A model generated the notes under the pieces. It did no database searches, was not told the DNA's origin, and worked only from the letters and a program-made list of their open reading frames with translations. DNA of 64,000 bases from Actinomadura citrea (lineage in GTDB: Bacteria; Actinomycetota; Actinomycetes; Streptosporangiales; Streptosporangiaceae): contig NZ_JACCBT010000001.1 of assembly GCF_013409045.1 (NCBI RefSeq), positions 1,736,001 to 1,800,000 of the forward strand, read 5' to 3'. Below are positions 44,745-54,418 of the stretch, in pieces. A program made the position numbers and the translations under genes. Every line of letters starts with the position of its first letter. The first letter of the stretch is position 1.

Positions 44745-47700
44745 TCACACCTTGCTGGGGTCGATCCAGCCGACCCAGTAAGCACCGGAATAGGCGCGCT
44801 CTACCTTGGAGACGTCCCCGGTCTGGTTGGTGTGCACCTTGTAGCCGTCGGCCAGTTGCATGGCCACGTGGCCGGAGTGGGGCTCCACGAGATCTCCGGG
44901 CTTCGCCTGGCTGAGCGAGATCTTGTGCGTCCAGCGGGCCCCCACGAACGTGGTGGTGACGGGGGCGTTGCTGCCCTTCGGGTACAGGTTCGGAATGGCG
45001 CCGCTGTCGCGGTAGGCCCTGGACACGAAGCTGGAGCAGTCGGCCCAGCCGGGGTCGTTCCGCTTTCCCGAGTCGAGCGGGGCGTAGGGCCAGCCGAGGT
45101 GGGTGAGCGCCCACTTGATGGCCATCGCGGCCTGAGGCGTGCGGGCCTGGGCCACCGAGTCCACGCACAGCTTGCGGATGCCGATCTCCTTGGCCCCCTC
45201 ACGCAGGGTGTTGTTCGGGGCGTTCTCGGGGCAGCCGTCCGGCCCGACCGTCACCTGCACGGTGCCGTTGTCCACCGCGCCGCCGCCGCCGGTGGCGAGC
45301 GAGCCGATCAGCTTGCCCGCGCTGTTGAACGGGGGGATGACGCCGCCGAAGAACCAGGCGTACTCGACCGCGACCTGCTCCAGCGGGAGCAGCACGCCCT
45401 CGGTGTTGCCGAGGCGGGACCACGCCTCGGTCGCGTCCGGCGCGACCGGCGCGCCGACCGGCTTCAGCGGACGCAGTGCCAGCCGCGGGATGACCAGGGT
45501 GTCCTCGCCGACGACCGGCGGGGTCTCCTTGTTGGCGTCCTCCCTGCCCTGGTAGTAGTTGCCCAGGCCGTTGAGGTTGGTGCCGTTCGCTCCGCTCCCC
45601 GCCAGGTCGGTGGCGATCTGGGCGAGCGTGTTGTTGAAGCCGGGCGCCCAGGACCCGACCATGCAGGCCAGATCGCTGCCGGGGTCGGTGATCCCGTGGG
45701 TTTCCTCCAGCTTGTCCAGCTTCGGCTTCCACTCGCTGTACACCTTGTCGGAGTCCGGAGGCTTCTTCAGCGACGCGAACTCGGTCGCGAACGGGGCGAT
45801 GTCGGTGAGGAACTTCCTCATCACCGTGAGGCACTCGTCCGACGCCTCGAAGGTGTTCTGGCCGGGGCCGATCTGCGAGAACAGCTTGAGGTCGGTGCCC
45901 ATGGCGATGCTGAGCTTCTGCCAGCCGCCGACCATCGGCTGGAAGACCCCGAGGTCGTGCGGGCGCTCCTCCGGCGGGACCTTCTCGACGGACAGCACCA
46001 GCTTGGCGGCGCCGGCGATGTTCTTGTCGACATCGCACCGGTCCTCGACGCCGGCCTCCTCCGCCTCCTTCTTGGTCATCGGGAAGATGCCCTGGCGCGA
46101 GTCCTTGCCGTTGTCGCACCCCTCGGTCTTCCATTTGCCGGCTCCGTAGCTGACCGACATCGCCTCGTTGACGAGTGTCTCGACCGCGGCGGGACGATTG
46201 TCCTGTACGGAGTACTTGTATCCGCCTTCCTGGGACTTTGCGCCGGTGACCAGGTAGAGGTTCTGGAGGCGGTTGGTCTCGCAGCGCCAGATCGAAATGA
46301 TCTTGAAGCTGATGGACCACGGCTTCTCGGGATCGTCCGGCGGGGGGACGGCGCAGGGCCCCTCGGGGTTGGCGGTGCGCTCCACGAAGATGCCGGAGGT
46401 CGCGATGACCTTGCTCCAGTACTTGCGGGCGTTCTCCTGGTCCTTCTCGTTACCGTCGGGCTTCCACTTGGGGCTCTTCGGGTCGCGGTGCACCTTCTCC
46501 GCCGCCTTGACGAGCTCGAAGGCCACGAAGTACGAGGACTGGCACGGGTTCTGCGGATCGAGACCGTGCGACCGCATCTGGCCCGAGGCGGCGGGATTGA
46601 GCAGGTACGGCCCGCTGCCCTGGTTGTCCTTGCCGCCGATGTCGGGGTCCGGGTTGTCGACGTCGCAGCCCCAGGCGCGGAGGCCGGGGCTCCCCGTCTC
46701 GGACGTTCCCTTGTCCACGCGGAGCGCGGCGGTCTGCGCCCAGGGCCCGGCGGGCTCGACACTGTACGAGGCGGGCTGCGTGCCGCCGGAGCCGGCCGGG
46801 TGCGCCTGTGCCGCGGCCCGCATCTTCGTCATGACGCCGTCGACGTACTTCCAGGCCGTCGGGTTGAAGTCGCAGGCCCCCGGGCACTGGTCCCACTTCT
46901 CCGGGTAGGGGCCCCAACTCCCCGTGAAGTGGTCGACCGCGATCGGCTGCCACTTGTGGTACTTGTTCCACGCCTTGAGGATGTCCTCTTTGGCCCGGCG
47001 GTCCTGCACGCTCGGCGGGGCCTCGCACGCCCTGGCGTAGCCCCCGTAGTTGTTCCAGGTGCTGGTGATGTACTGGTAGGCACCACAGGCGGTGCTCTTG
47101 TTCGTCCCGGCATTGCGGTCGTAGACGCCGTTCGACTCCTGCATCCGCAGAGCCCAGAGGAACCAGCCGAGCTGATGGCTGAGATCGCCGTCCGGCGGCG
47201 CCACGTGGTCGCTCCCGGTGCCGGGCACGGTGGCGGCCGAGCCCGCGCCGGTCACCCCCTGGACCGGCCCCGGCCCCGCGCCCACGGTGTTGCTGACGTT
47301 CACGTCCACGCCGCCGGTGCCGTCGCCGGAGCCGTTCCCGCCGGGGACCTCCTTCGACTTGCGCCCGGGGTCGCGGTCGACGTTGTCGTAGGGGCTGTAG
47401 CGGGCGAAGTCGGTCTGCGCCTTGGCGAGACCCGCCAGGATCGTCCAGGGGACCTCGGAGTAGTCCTGCGCACTGCCCGAGGTCTGCTCCGACGCCTGCT
47501 TGAGGATCCGCTGCCAGTTGCCGGGGAAGTACTCGGCGACCTTGGTGTCCGAGGTCTGCTCGGGCTGGGACTCAGGGACGTCGTCGTCGACGTTGACGCC
47601 CAGGAGCATCCCGGCGATGAGGATGATGCAGAGGAACGGGACGAGGATCGAAACGCTGGCGGCCAGCATCACCTTGAGCTTGCCGCGCTTCTTGTCCTTC

Positions 47701-48545
47701 TCCGACTTCTTGCCGTCGGCCCTGTCCTTGCTCTGCTGGCCGGCGCCGGCCGTGTTCTGCGCGCCGCCCTTCCGGCGCCGGAAGCCGTCCCAGAACGACT
47801 TGGGTATCTTCTGGCCGATGTTGGACTGCTCGAACTTGTCGAGCGCCTTGCCGCCGGCACCGGAGTCCTTGACGCCGTCGTACACCTTGGGCGCGTACCG
47901 GTCGGCCAGGGCGCGAGCGCCGATGTCGGCGGCCTGCCCGAGAAGGTTGAGGCCCTTCTCTCCGAGGTTGTCGCCTTCCGGCATCGACGGGACGTAGTTC
48001 GCCGGGAGGCCCTTCTTCGCGGCCGCCTCGCGCAGCTTGCCCTCGGCGAGTTCGCCGGCCGCCTTCTTGAGCCCCTCCTTGGGGTTGCTCTGGGGCGTCT
48101 GCTCCGACGGCGTGCCGGTGGGCGGGGCCTTGAGGTCCTTGGCCAGCTGCGCGGCCTTCGCGGCGGCCTCCAGCGCCCGCTGCATCCCGAGCGGGTTGTC
48201 CTTGTTGAGCTTGACGGGCCCGCCCCGCAGCGCCGCGTCGCCGTACGGGTTCTTCCCCTGCCCGTCCACGCCGCGGTCGATGGCCGACTGCTCCGCGAGG
48301 ATGTCGGAGACGTTCTGCGGCTGCTGGGCCGCGGCGGCGATCCGGGGGTCCGAACCCAGCGTGGCGACCTGTTCCGGCGTGAGCTCGGCCAGGTCGTCCG
48401 GGAACTCGCCCTCCGCCACAGGCTGCAGCGCCGTCGGCTCGGGCGGAGCCGAGGACTGGCCGTCCTGCAGTTCATCACCGTCCAGAGGGCGCGGTGAGAC
48501 CTCGGAGCCCTTCCAGGGGCTGCTGTCCTCGTCCATCCAGGGCAT
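44745..48545 (-). CDS. Giant membrane-anchored peptidoglycan hydrolase: SLT plus NlpC/P60 (T4SS-2)
   Basis: 1266 aa. An unusually long cytoplasmic N-terminus (about 1-280, acidic then Lys-rich) precedes one helix (about 285-310, LAASVSILVPFLCIILIAGMLLGV). Outside, an SLT-like transglycosylase domain carries ALRMQESNGVYDRNAG (catalytic Glu near 468) and CGAYQYITSTWNNYGG. A large middle region has several Cys pairs. The C-terminal NlpC/P60 domain (about 1140-1265) has Cys in WADCSSFV and His in HSGHVAMQL. It is a TcpG/VirB1-type enzyme several times longer than usual. ATG 48545 follows GAGG. It is terminated by a strong hairpin. Confidence 0.88.
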   Translation of the reverse strand: MPWMDEDSSPWKGSEVSPRPLDGDELQDGQSSAPPEPTALQPVAEGEFPDDLAELTPEQVATLGSDPRIAAAAQQPQNVSDILAEQSAIDRGVDGQGKNPYGDAALRGGPVKLNKDNPLGMQRALEAAAKAAQLAKDLKAPPTGTPSEQTPQSNPKEGLKKAAGELAEGKLREAAAKKGLPANYVPSMPEGDNLGEKGLNLLGQAADIGARALADRYAPKVYDGVKDSGAGGKALDKFEQSNIGQKIPKSFWDGFRRRKGGAQNTAGAGQQSKDRADGKKSEKDKKRGKLKVMLAASVSILVPFLCIILIAGMLLGVNVDDDVPESQPEQTSDTKVAEYFPGNWQRILKQASEQTSGSAQDYSEVPWTILAGLAKAQTDFARYSPYDNVDRDPGRKSKEVPGGNGSGDGTGGVDVNVSNTVGAGPGPVQGVTGAGSAATVPGTGSDHVAPPDGDLSHQLGWFLWALRMQESNGVYDRNAGTNKSTACGAYQYITSTWNNYGGYARACEAPPSVQDRRAKEDILKAWNKYHKWQPIAVDHFTGSWGPYPEKWDQCPGACDFNPTAWKYVDGVMTKMRAAAQAHPAGSGGTQPASYSVEPAGPWAQTAALRVDKGTSETGSPGLRAWGCDVDNPDPDIGGKDNQGSGPYLLNPAASGQMRSHGLDPQNPCQSSYFVAFELVKAAEKVHRDPKSPKWKPDGNEKDQENARKYWSKVIATSGIFVERTANPEGPCAVPPPDDPEKPWSISFKIISIWRCETNRLQNLYLVTGAKSQEGGYKYSVQDNRPAAVETLVNEAMSVSYGAGKWKTEGCDNGKDSRQGIFPMTKKEAEEAGVEDRCDVDKNIAGAAKLVLSVEKVPPEERPHDLGVFQPMVGGWQKLSIAMGTDLKLFSQIGPGQNTFEASDECLTVMRKFLTDIAPFATEFASLKKPPDSDKVYSEWKPKLDKLEETHGITDPGSDLACMVGSWAPGFNNTLAQIATDLAGSGANGTNLNGLGNYYQGREDANKETPPVVGEDTLVIPRLALRPLKPVGAPVAPDATEAWSRLGNTEGVLLPLEQVAVEYAWFFGGVIPPFNSAGKLIGSLATGGGGAVDNGTVQVTVGPDGCPENAPNNTLREGAKEIGIRKLCVDSVAQARTPQAAMAIKWALTHLGWPYAPLDSGKRNDPGWADCSSFVSRAYRDSGAIPNLYPKGSNAPVTTTFVGARWTHKISLSQAKPGDLVEPHSGHVAMQLADGYKVHTNQTGDVSKVERAYSGAYWVGWIDPSKV

Positions 48546-48676
48546 TAGCCGCTACCTCGGTTCCGGTACCTTGCTCGGCTCTGCACTCACCCCCCGGGCG
48601 CGGGAGACGATCGACCTTGACCGTCCGCCGATTCGCTTCCAGGGCAAGGAGATGCCGGATCGAGTCGCCGAGTGTG

Positions 48677-49327
48677 CTATCCCGCCCGGACCGCGTATCC
48701 GCGCCCGTCCGGCTCCACCAGGAGGTCGACGACATCCGGCCTCGCCCCGCCCGCATGCGTGATCGTCGCGCTGAACCGGTACTGGCTGTTGCCGGTCTTG
48801 GTGGGATCCGCGACGGTGATCCCCTGCACCGCCGATCCCTGCGGCATGGCCTTGGCCGGAGACGGCCGCGCCGTGCCGATGATGGGGACGCCCTTCCAGT
48901 TCCCGGTCACGATGGCCCTGGCGGAGGCCACGGCCACGTTGAGGGCGCCGGCCGGGACGACCGTCGCGCCGCCGTCCGTCATCGGGACCCTGGTCGCGGC
49001 GGTGGCGGTGAAGTTGCTGGCGGCTGCTCCCGTCGGAAGCACCTGCGAAGGGCTCCCGGACGCTGTGGGCGTCGCCTCCCCCGGGCTCGGAGAGGCGGTG
49101 AGACCGCGGGGGTCGAGTGTCTGGACCTGGTAGCGCGGTGCCTGGCTCGCGGAAGGGGCGGCACCGGAGGACTCATCGCGGTCGAACACCGCGCTGACCA
49201 CCAGCATCAGGATGATGCCGCCGACACCGGCCCACACCGCGATGTTCCACCACTCGGGCAGCTCGGTCTCCTGGAAGAGACGCCGCCGCCGGAAGCCCTG
49301 GCGGGCGTAGTCGGTCAACTTCGGCAT
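48677..49327 (-). CDS. Single-helix exported protein (T4SS-2)
   Basis: 216 aa. A basic N-terminus with RQGFRRRRLFQETELPEWW is followed by one helix (IAVWAGVGGIILMLVVSAVF, about 29-48), a Pro/Ser/Thr linker and an extracytoplasmic domain of about 120 residues (VVPAGALNVAVASARAIVTGNWKGVPIIG, YRFSATITHAGG). Topology resembles the small VirB8-like protein of T4SS-1, but no motif proves it. It is divergent from the VirB3-like gene and lies 131 bp upstream of the 1266-aa gene on the same strand order. Confidence 0.7.
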   Translation of the reverse strand: MPKLTDYARQGFRRRRLFQETELPEWWNIAVWAGVGGIILMLVVSAVFDRDESSGAAPSASQAPRYQVQTLDPRGLTASPSPGEATPTASGSPSQVLPTGAAASNFTATAATRVPMTDGGATVVPAGALNVAVASARAIVTGNWKGVPIIGTARPSPAKAMPQGSAVQGITVADPTKTGNSQYRFSATITHAGGARPDVVDLLVEPDGRGYAVRAG

Positions 49328-49428
49328 GCCTTTGACCGTCGCGGGCGAGGGCGTCCGGGCAACCGGAGGGCGGCGACGTGTCGCGAATCGTTATGGCGTC
49401 CGGGGTGCAACCCCGCACGGTTCCAGGC

Positions 49429-50016
49429 ATGAGCGAGGAGGACGACCGCGTCAGGGGGCCGGCGATGCTGGCCGCCACCAACATGCTGAAGCCGCCGCCC
49501 GCGGTGATCGGCAGCTTGAACAAGGACATCACGCTGCCCCGCACGGTCAGGCTGACCACGCTCATCGCCGTGATCGTCGGGGCGGCGCTCGGGTTCCTGA
49601 TCGCCTTCCTCGTCTTCGGCCCGGGGCTGAACGCGCTGATGTACGGCCCGGTGCTCGGAGGGGCGGCCGGCTGGGCGTCCGTCAGCCTGTCCCCGCTGAA
49701 CGGGGAGTCGCTGGCGACGTGGCTGGGGCTGCAGATCAACGGGACGCGCAACCGCAGGCTCTACGTGGACGGCCGGCCGGTCCGGCTGTACATCGGCATC
49801 TCGCCGCTGCGCCGCACCGCCTCGGGCACCGTGCGCATGCTGCCCGGCGGCGTCCCGGTGGACGCCGTCCGCTGGGACTCGCGCGGTTACCCCCAGCAGG
49901 AGATGCCGGGGGCGAACCGGCTGCGGGCCCCCCGCCGCAAGGGACGCCGGCTGACGGCGTCCACCCAGCTGTCCAGCGGCCGCCGCCGCGGCCGGAACGA
50001 TCGCCGCCGCGGGTGA
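49429..50016 (+). CDS. VirB3/PrgI/TcpE-like membrane protein (T4SS-2)
   Basis: 195 aa. After a polar start come two adjacent helices (LTTLIAVIVGAALGFLIAFLVFG and MYGPVLGGAAGWASVSL), then ESLATWLGLQINGTRNRRLYVDGRPV, similar in placement to the post-helix segment of PrgI/TcpE proteins, and a basic disordered tail. A GTG at 49378 with a good GGAGGG site would add 17 residues, but that stretch has non-biased codons, so ATG 49429 is preferred with reservation. It is the first of a plus-strand run through the VirD4 gene. Confidence 0.7.
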   Translation: MSEEDDRVRGPAMLAATNMLKPPPAVIGSLNKDITLPRTVRLTTLIAVIVGAALGFLIAFLVFGPGLNALMYGPVLGGAAGWASVSLSPLNGESLATWLGLQINGTRNRRLYVDGRPVRLYIGISPLRRTASGTVRMLPGGVPVDAVRWDSRGYPQQEMPGANRLRAPRRKGRRLTASTQLSSGRRRGRNDRRRG

Positions 50017-50090
50017 GTGCGGCCGGCACTTGCGCATCCGCGTGAGGGCCGCACGGTCCTGGCTGCAACATGACAAATAGAGGAGGGACG

Positions 50091-51308
50091 ATGCCGGAAC
50101 AGTCACCCACTCGTTTCACCATGGTGCCCGCCCGGCGTTCCAGTGAGCCGACCGCGCGCAGGCGGGCCAGGAGGATCCTGGTCGCGCTCTTCGTGGCCGC
50201 GGGGCTGAGCATCGTCGCGGTGTTCGTCGCACTCTCGAGCGGGAGCGAGAAGCCCGACCTGTCTTCGGTCACCCCGCAGGGGCGCGACCTTTCGTACACG
50301 GCCGCCGTCAACTTCCTGGCCGGCAGGATGCAGGACGTGCCCCGCGCCGAGTCCTTCGACCCGGAAGGGGCGTCCGCGGAGGGCCCCGACGGGCGCTCGA
50401 CCCCGCTCGACTACCGGGCGCTGAACTGGGTCGGATTCACCCCCCGGCATTTCGGTACGGAGAAGCTCGGCTTCACCGACTTCGAGATCCACCACTACCT
50501 CGTCGTGCTGCCCGATCAGGGTGAGGGGACCACGCAGGTTCCGTCCCCGGCGGCCACCGGCAGGCCGGCCGCCTCTCCGACCGGCGGGGCGTCCGCGTCT
50601 CCGACCGGAGGGGCATCCGCGTCGCCGACCGGCGGGGCGGCCGCGTCGCCGTCCGGCGGAGCCCCCCAGGCGGGAGCGACCGGCACGCCGGCCCCGGGCA
50701 CGACGGCCGACCCGCAGGGCAGCCCGCCGGCCGGGGGCAGCGAATCGCCGGCGGTGAGCTCGCACGTGCTCCAACTGGACGTGACGGTGCTGCTCGACCC
50801 CTCGGGGCCCCGCCTGGCCGCCTCTCCCGCCTTCTCGGTCTGGAAGAACGGTGCCGGCAAGCCCAAGGGGACCGGCGACTACACCAATTACCGGCAACTG
50901 ACCACGGAAGTCAGCACCGAGTCCAAAAACCAGATTCTGCGATGGGCGGCCGCCTACGCCACGGGTGATTCGACGGCACTGCTCGCCGTCACCGGTGACC
51001 AGGACGCCAAGCACCGCTACGAAGGCCTTTCGGGGTTCCGCCTGGCGGACTCGTCGCAGGCCGTGCAGATCCTTTCGGCGATCAAGACGCTCGACGACCA
51101 GCTCGTCGTCCGGGTGCGGATCATGCTTGCCAGAGCCGAACAAACCGGGACGGTCCCTGGAAAGAAGGGAAACGTCCAGCCATTCACTAATTTTGCTGAC
51201 TTCGACCTGCTGGTGGGAGCCAGCGGGGCGCAGCCCCCGGTGCTCGCGTGGGGACCTGCCGGTTCCGCGGCGGAACTGAACCCCTACAGCAACGCACTGA
51301 ACAACTGA
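50091..51308 (+). CDS. TcpC/VirB8-like conjugation protein (T4SS-2)
   Basis: 405 aa. A basic cytoplasmic tail, one helix (ILVALFVAAGLSIVAVFVAL, about 29-48), and an exported region with two NTF2-like parts. The first is about 60-140, interrupted at 145-215 by a GGASASPT repeat and Pro/Gly insert. The second is about 260-390, with NQILRWAAAYATGDSTALLAVTGD. It is the counterpart of the T4SS-1 TcpC-like protein. GAGGAGGGACG precedes ATG 50091. It is followed 30 bp later by the VirB2/TcpD-like gene. Confidence 0.78.
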   Translation: MPEQSPTRFTMVPARRSSEPTARRRARRILVALFVAAGLSIVAVFVALSSGSEKPDLSSVTPQGRDLSYTAAVNFLAGRMQDVPRAESFDPEGASAEGPDGRSTPLDYRALNWVGFTPRHFGTEKLGFTDFEIHHYLVVLPDQGEGTTQVPSPAATGRPAASPTGGASASPTGGASASPTGGAAASPSGGAPQAGATGTPAPGTTADPQGSPPAGGSESPAVSSHVLQLDVTVLLDPSGPRLAASPAFSVWKNGAGKPKGTGDYTNYRQLTTEVSTESKNQILRWAAAYATGDSTALLAVTGDQDAKHRYEGLSGFRLADSSQAVQILSAIKTLDDQLVVRVRIMLARAEQTGTVPGKKGNVQPFTNFADFDLLVGASGAQPPVLAWGPAGSAAELNPYSNALNN

Positions 51309-51338
51309 CCGGGACCTCAAACCATGGAGGGAAAAAGG

Positions 51339-51665
51339 ATGTCAGTTCCTGGTTTTCACATACTCGCGGGACCGGAGCTCGGCCAGACCGGCGCCGACAG
51401 TTTCTTCACCTCGCCCGCGGGCAAGGCGCTGGTCGCGATCTGCGGCGCGATCGCGGTCGTCATCGTCGTGTTCGGCGTCTTCCGGATGATCAACGGCATC
51501 GGCCGCGGGCGTCCGGGCGAGGCCTTCAAGTCGCTCATCTTCGCTCTGCTCATCGGCGGGATGCTGTTCAACCTCGGCCTCACCGTCCAGGGGGTCAAAA
51601 TGATGAGCAACCTCGTCGGAAAGATCTTCACCAGCGTCGACCAGGTCGGCAACAGCGGCGGCTGA
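51339..51665 (+). CDS. Small two-helix membrane protein, VirB2/TcpD-like (T4SS-2)
   Basis: 108 aa. Helices are ALVAICGAIAVVIVVFGVFRMI and SLIFALLIGGMLFNLGLTVQGV, with a short RGRPGEAFK loop. The N-terminus (MSVPGFHILAGPELGQTGADSFF) is not a cleavable signal. Size, two-helix hairpin and place before the VirD4-like gene suggest a pilin-like VirB2 or TcpD subunit. ATG 51339 follows GGAGGGAAAAAGG; an ATG at 51324 would remove the ribosome site. Confidence 0.7.
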   Translation: MSVPGFHILAGPELGQTGADSFFTSPAGKALVAICGAIAVVIVVFGVFRMINGIGRGRPGEAFKSLIFALLIGGMLFNLGLTVQGVKMMSNLVGKIFTSVDQVGNSGG

Positions 51666-51693
51666 TGCGGGAACCTCAGCGTAAGGAGTGAAC

Positions 51694-53652
51694 GTGGCGG
51701 ACCCGAGAGGGCCGGAGAGCAGGCCCGCGGACCTGGCCGGTGGCGGCTATGTCTTCCCCACCGTGGTCCTGCTGGTGTTCGCGGTCATCCTGGCCGTGCT
51801 CATCCCGGCCCTCTGCGCCTGGGCGCTGCTCATCGCGCTGCGCCGTTTCCTGGCCCGGCGCGACTGGATCATCGTCTCGCTGGCCGGCGTGGTGGGGTTC
51901 GCCCTGCGGGCCAAGGACAACGCGTACGCCTACGGCTACTGGCTGGCGAGCTTCGCCGACTTCGGCCCGGGGCAGCCCGGGAAGGTGCCCGTCACCGTCC
52001 TGCTGTCGCTGACCGCGGTGCTCGCGGGCCTCTTCGGACTGATCGTCGGGAGGGCCCGGGGATCGGCGATCATGACGCTCTCGTCCTTCCTGCGCAAGAA
52101 GAAGAAGTTCGTCGACCTGTTCGACGGCACCTGGTTCCGGCAGAAGGAGCTGGTCGACGATCCGATCACTCCCAGGGACGGCCGGCGCGAGATGCTGAAG
52201 AAGCGGGTCGCCAGCCGGGTGACCGTGGCCGACATCCCGGCGGTGCACGGCCCGTACGCCACGGAGAAGGCCAGGAAGACGCCGATCAAGGCCAAGACCA
52301 TCCCCCTCGGGCTCGGCGCCAACGACCGTCCGGTCTTCCTGAGCACCCAGGAGATGGGCATGCACGGCGCCGTCGTCGGCTCCACCGGCAGCGGCAAGAC
52401 CGTCACGCTGATGTGGATCATCGGGGCGGCACTCGACATGGGCTTCGACGTCACCGTCCTCGACATGAAGGAGGACACCGAGCCGGGCGGCCTGCGCGAC
52501 TTCCTGCGCGCCTACGCGCAGGCGCACCGCATGCCGATGCAGGAGATCGCCCTGGGCGACGAGCAGCCGGCCTTCTGGTTCAACGCCCTCGCGGGCATGT
52601 CCGCCGACGAGGCGTTCGACACCATCATGACGATGGTCGAGTTCGACGACGCGTACTGGCAGGCCCTGAACCGCAAGGTCCTCCAGCAGGTCGTCCAGAT
52701 GTTCCACGAGGCCGCCGAGATCGCACCGGACAGGTTCTCCCCGCCCAACATGCTCGAGATCGGCAAGATCATGGAGCAGGGCGAGAGCATGAAGGGCGCC
52801 GTCAAGGAGCAGGTGCTCGCGATCGACGGGGTCCGCGGCTTCGGGTACTGCACCGAGCGCTACACCAACGTGCTCCGGCCGTCCCGCGACGAGGCGGCCT
52901 CCGCGGCCAGCTTCGGCACGAAGCTGACCGGGCTGTACGACTCCGGCGCGGGCCGCCGCATCCTGGTCCCCGCCGCCGACCGGCAGATGATCGACGTCCG
53001 GCGGGAGGGGCTGACCTACATCGGGCTCAACTCCCTCGGCCAGCCCGACATGGCGAAGATCCTGTCCTCCTCCGCACTGCAGCGGCTGTCGGTGTACGCC
53101 GCGCAGCGGATCCAGGGCCGCGCCCCCAAGGACCGGCCGCGGCTCATCGTGGTGGACGAGGCGAACTTCATCGACCGCGAGATCGCCATGAACATGCTGT
53201 CCAGGGTCCGGTCCGCGATGTTCAACATGATCCTCTGCACCCAGGGCCCGACGGACTGGATCGACAAGGACGGCGACGACTGGTCGCGGCTCACCCAGAA
53301 CATCAACTGGCTGGTCGCCATGGCCCAGTCGTCCCCCGAGGCCGCGGAGAAGTGCGCGGAGTTCCTCGGCATGCGCGACAACAACAAGTTCAGCGAGCGG
53401 GTCGGCCAGGACGGCCACGTCCAGAACCTGCAGGCCATGGGGGAGGAGCAGTTCATCGTCTTCCCGAAGGAACTGCGGGCCCTCGGCACCGGTGAGGGGT
53501 ACCTGCGGGTCAACAAGCCGGCCAGCCGGGTCGAGTACGTGATCATTCCGATGCGGAAGCAGGAACTGGCCCGCTACCAGCCGCCCGACCCGTTCACCGC
53601 GCCCGCGACGCTCCCGCTGGGAGCCCCGCAGGGGACGAGGGGGCCGGTGTGA
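51694..53652 (+). CDS. VirD4/TraG-type coupling ATPase (T4SS-2)
   Basis: 652 aa. N-terminal helices (VVLLVFAVILAVLIPALCAWALLI and LLSLTAVLAGLFGLIVG) anchor a cytoplasmic motor domain. Walker A is GSTGSGKT (229-236), Walker B is LIVVDEANF (D488-E489), with VTVLDMKEDTE and the QGPTDWIDKDGDDWSRLTQNINW segment typical of TraD/TraG motors. It would select substrates and feed them to the channel. It starts at GTG 51694 behind AAGGAG. The next gene overlaps by GTGA. Only T4SS-2 has such a coupling protein in this window, so it might serve both machines. Confidence 0.88.
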   Translation: MADPRGPESRPADLAGGGYVFPTVVLLVFAVILAVLIPALCAWALLIALRRFLARRDWIIVSLAGVVGFALRAKDNAYAYGYWLASFADFGPGQPGKVPVTVLLSLTAVLAGLFGLIVGRARGSAIMTLSSFLRKKKKFVDLFDGTWFRQKELVDDPITPRDGRREMLKKRVASRVTVADIPAVHGPYATEKARKTPIKAKTIPLGLGANDRPVFLSTQEMGMHGAVVGSTGSGKTVTLMWIIGAALDMGFDVTVLDMKEDTEPGGLRDFLRAYAQAHRMPMQEIALGDEQPAFWFNALAGMSADEAFDTIMTMVEFDDAYWQALNRKVLQQVVQMFHEAAEIAPDRFSPPNMLEIGKIMEQGESMKGAVKEQVLAIDGVRGFGYCTERYTNVLRPSRDEAASAASFGTKLTGLYDSGAGRRILVPAADRQMIDVRREGLTYIGLNSLGQPDMAKILSSSALQRLSVYAAQRIQGRAPKDRPRLIVVDEANFIDREIAMNMLSRVRSAMFNMILCTQGPTDWIDKDGDDWSRLTQNINWLVAMAQSSPEAAEKCAEFLGMRDNNKFSERVGQDGHVQNLQAMGEEQFIVFPKELRALGTGEGYLRVNKPASRVEYVIIPMRKQELARYQPPDPFTAPATLPLGAPQGTRGPV

Positions 53653-54383
53653 GGCCGCCGCGACGCCGGCCGAAGGACGAGGCGCCCCCGAAGGACCAGG
53701 CGCGGCCGGAGGACGAGGCCCGGACACGGCGGATCGACCTTCTGCCGATCGCCCTGGAAGCCTCGATCGTCGTGCTGCTCGGCTTCGTCCTCGCGGGCGT
53801 CTCGATCGGGCTGCTGATCCTCCAGTACGGGGACGTCGTCACGTTCGACCTCGGGGACGTCGTCACCGCCGGCGCGGCGGGCGTCGCCGCCGCCGCGGTC
53901 GTCCGGCTGAACGTGCGGCTCCACCGCCGCTGGAAGAAGACCATCGGCAGGATCACCGCCGCCGCCGCGCTGTGCACCCTCGCCGCGGCCGCGGGAGCGC
54001 TCGTGGTGCTGGTGCCGGGCGAGTGCCCCGGCGGGCTCTTCAGCACGGGCCGGTGCGGGGTGCGCGAGGCGGCCGCCTGGGGGCAGGTGGCCGGGCTGGC
54101 CTCGGTGCTGAACTTCATGATCGCCGGCATGGCGCTGACGATCTGGCGGCTCGCCTGGCGGTCCGTCGGGTGGCTCGCCCGCGAGGTCCGGGACGTGATC
54201 CGCGACGGGTCGGAGCAGGGCGTCATCTGGTTCAGGGCGCTGAAGAACATCCGGCGGCGCCGGGCCGGCGCGCGCGAGGCGGGCGGCGCGGCGCGCGGCG
54301 CGCAGGACGCGAAGGGCCGGCCCACGCCGCGCCGCGCTGACGCCGAGCAGGCCCGCCGCAAACGGCTCCGCGCCCGGGCCTGA
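53649..54383 (+). CDS. Four-helix membrane protein of unknown function (T4SS-2)
   Basis: 244 aa. A charged N-terminus is followed by about four hydrophobic segments (ASIVVLLGFVLAGVSIGLLIL, VTAGAAGVAAAAVVRL, ITAAAALCTLAAAAGALVVLV and VAGLASVLNFMIAGMALTIWRL), with a CPGG-CG loop outside. The last 60 residues are a basic Arg/Ala-rich tail. The GTG start overlaps the VirD4 stop, so it is translationally coupled and is probably a partner of the coupling protein. Confidence 0.75.
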   Translation: MRPPRRRPKDEAPPKDQARPEDEARTRRIDLLPIALEASIVVLLGFVLAGVSIGLLILQYGDVVTFDLGDVVTAGAAGVAAAAVVRLNVRLHRRWKKTIGRITAAAALCTLAAAAGALVVLVPGECPGGLFSTGRCGVREAAAWGQVAGLASVLNFMIAGMALTIWRLAWRSVGWLAREVRDVIRDGSEQGVIWFRALKNIRRRRAGAREAGGAARGAQDAKGRPTPRRADAEQARRKRLRARA

Positions 54384-54418
54384 TCCGCGGCCCGCAGGCA
54401 AGCGTCCAAGGGAGATCC

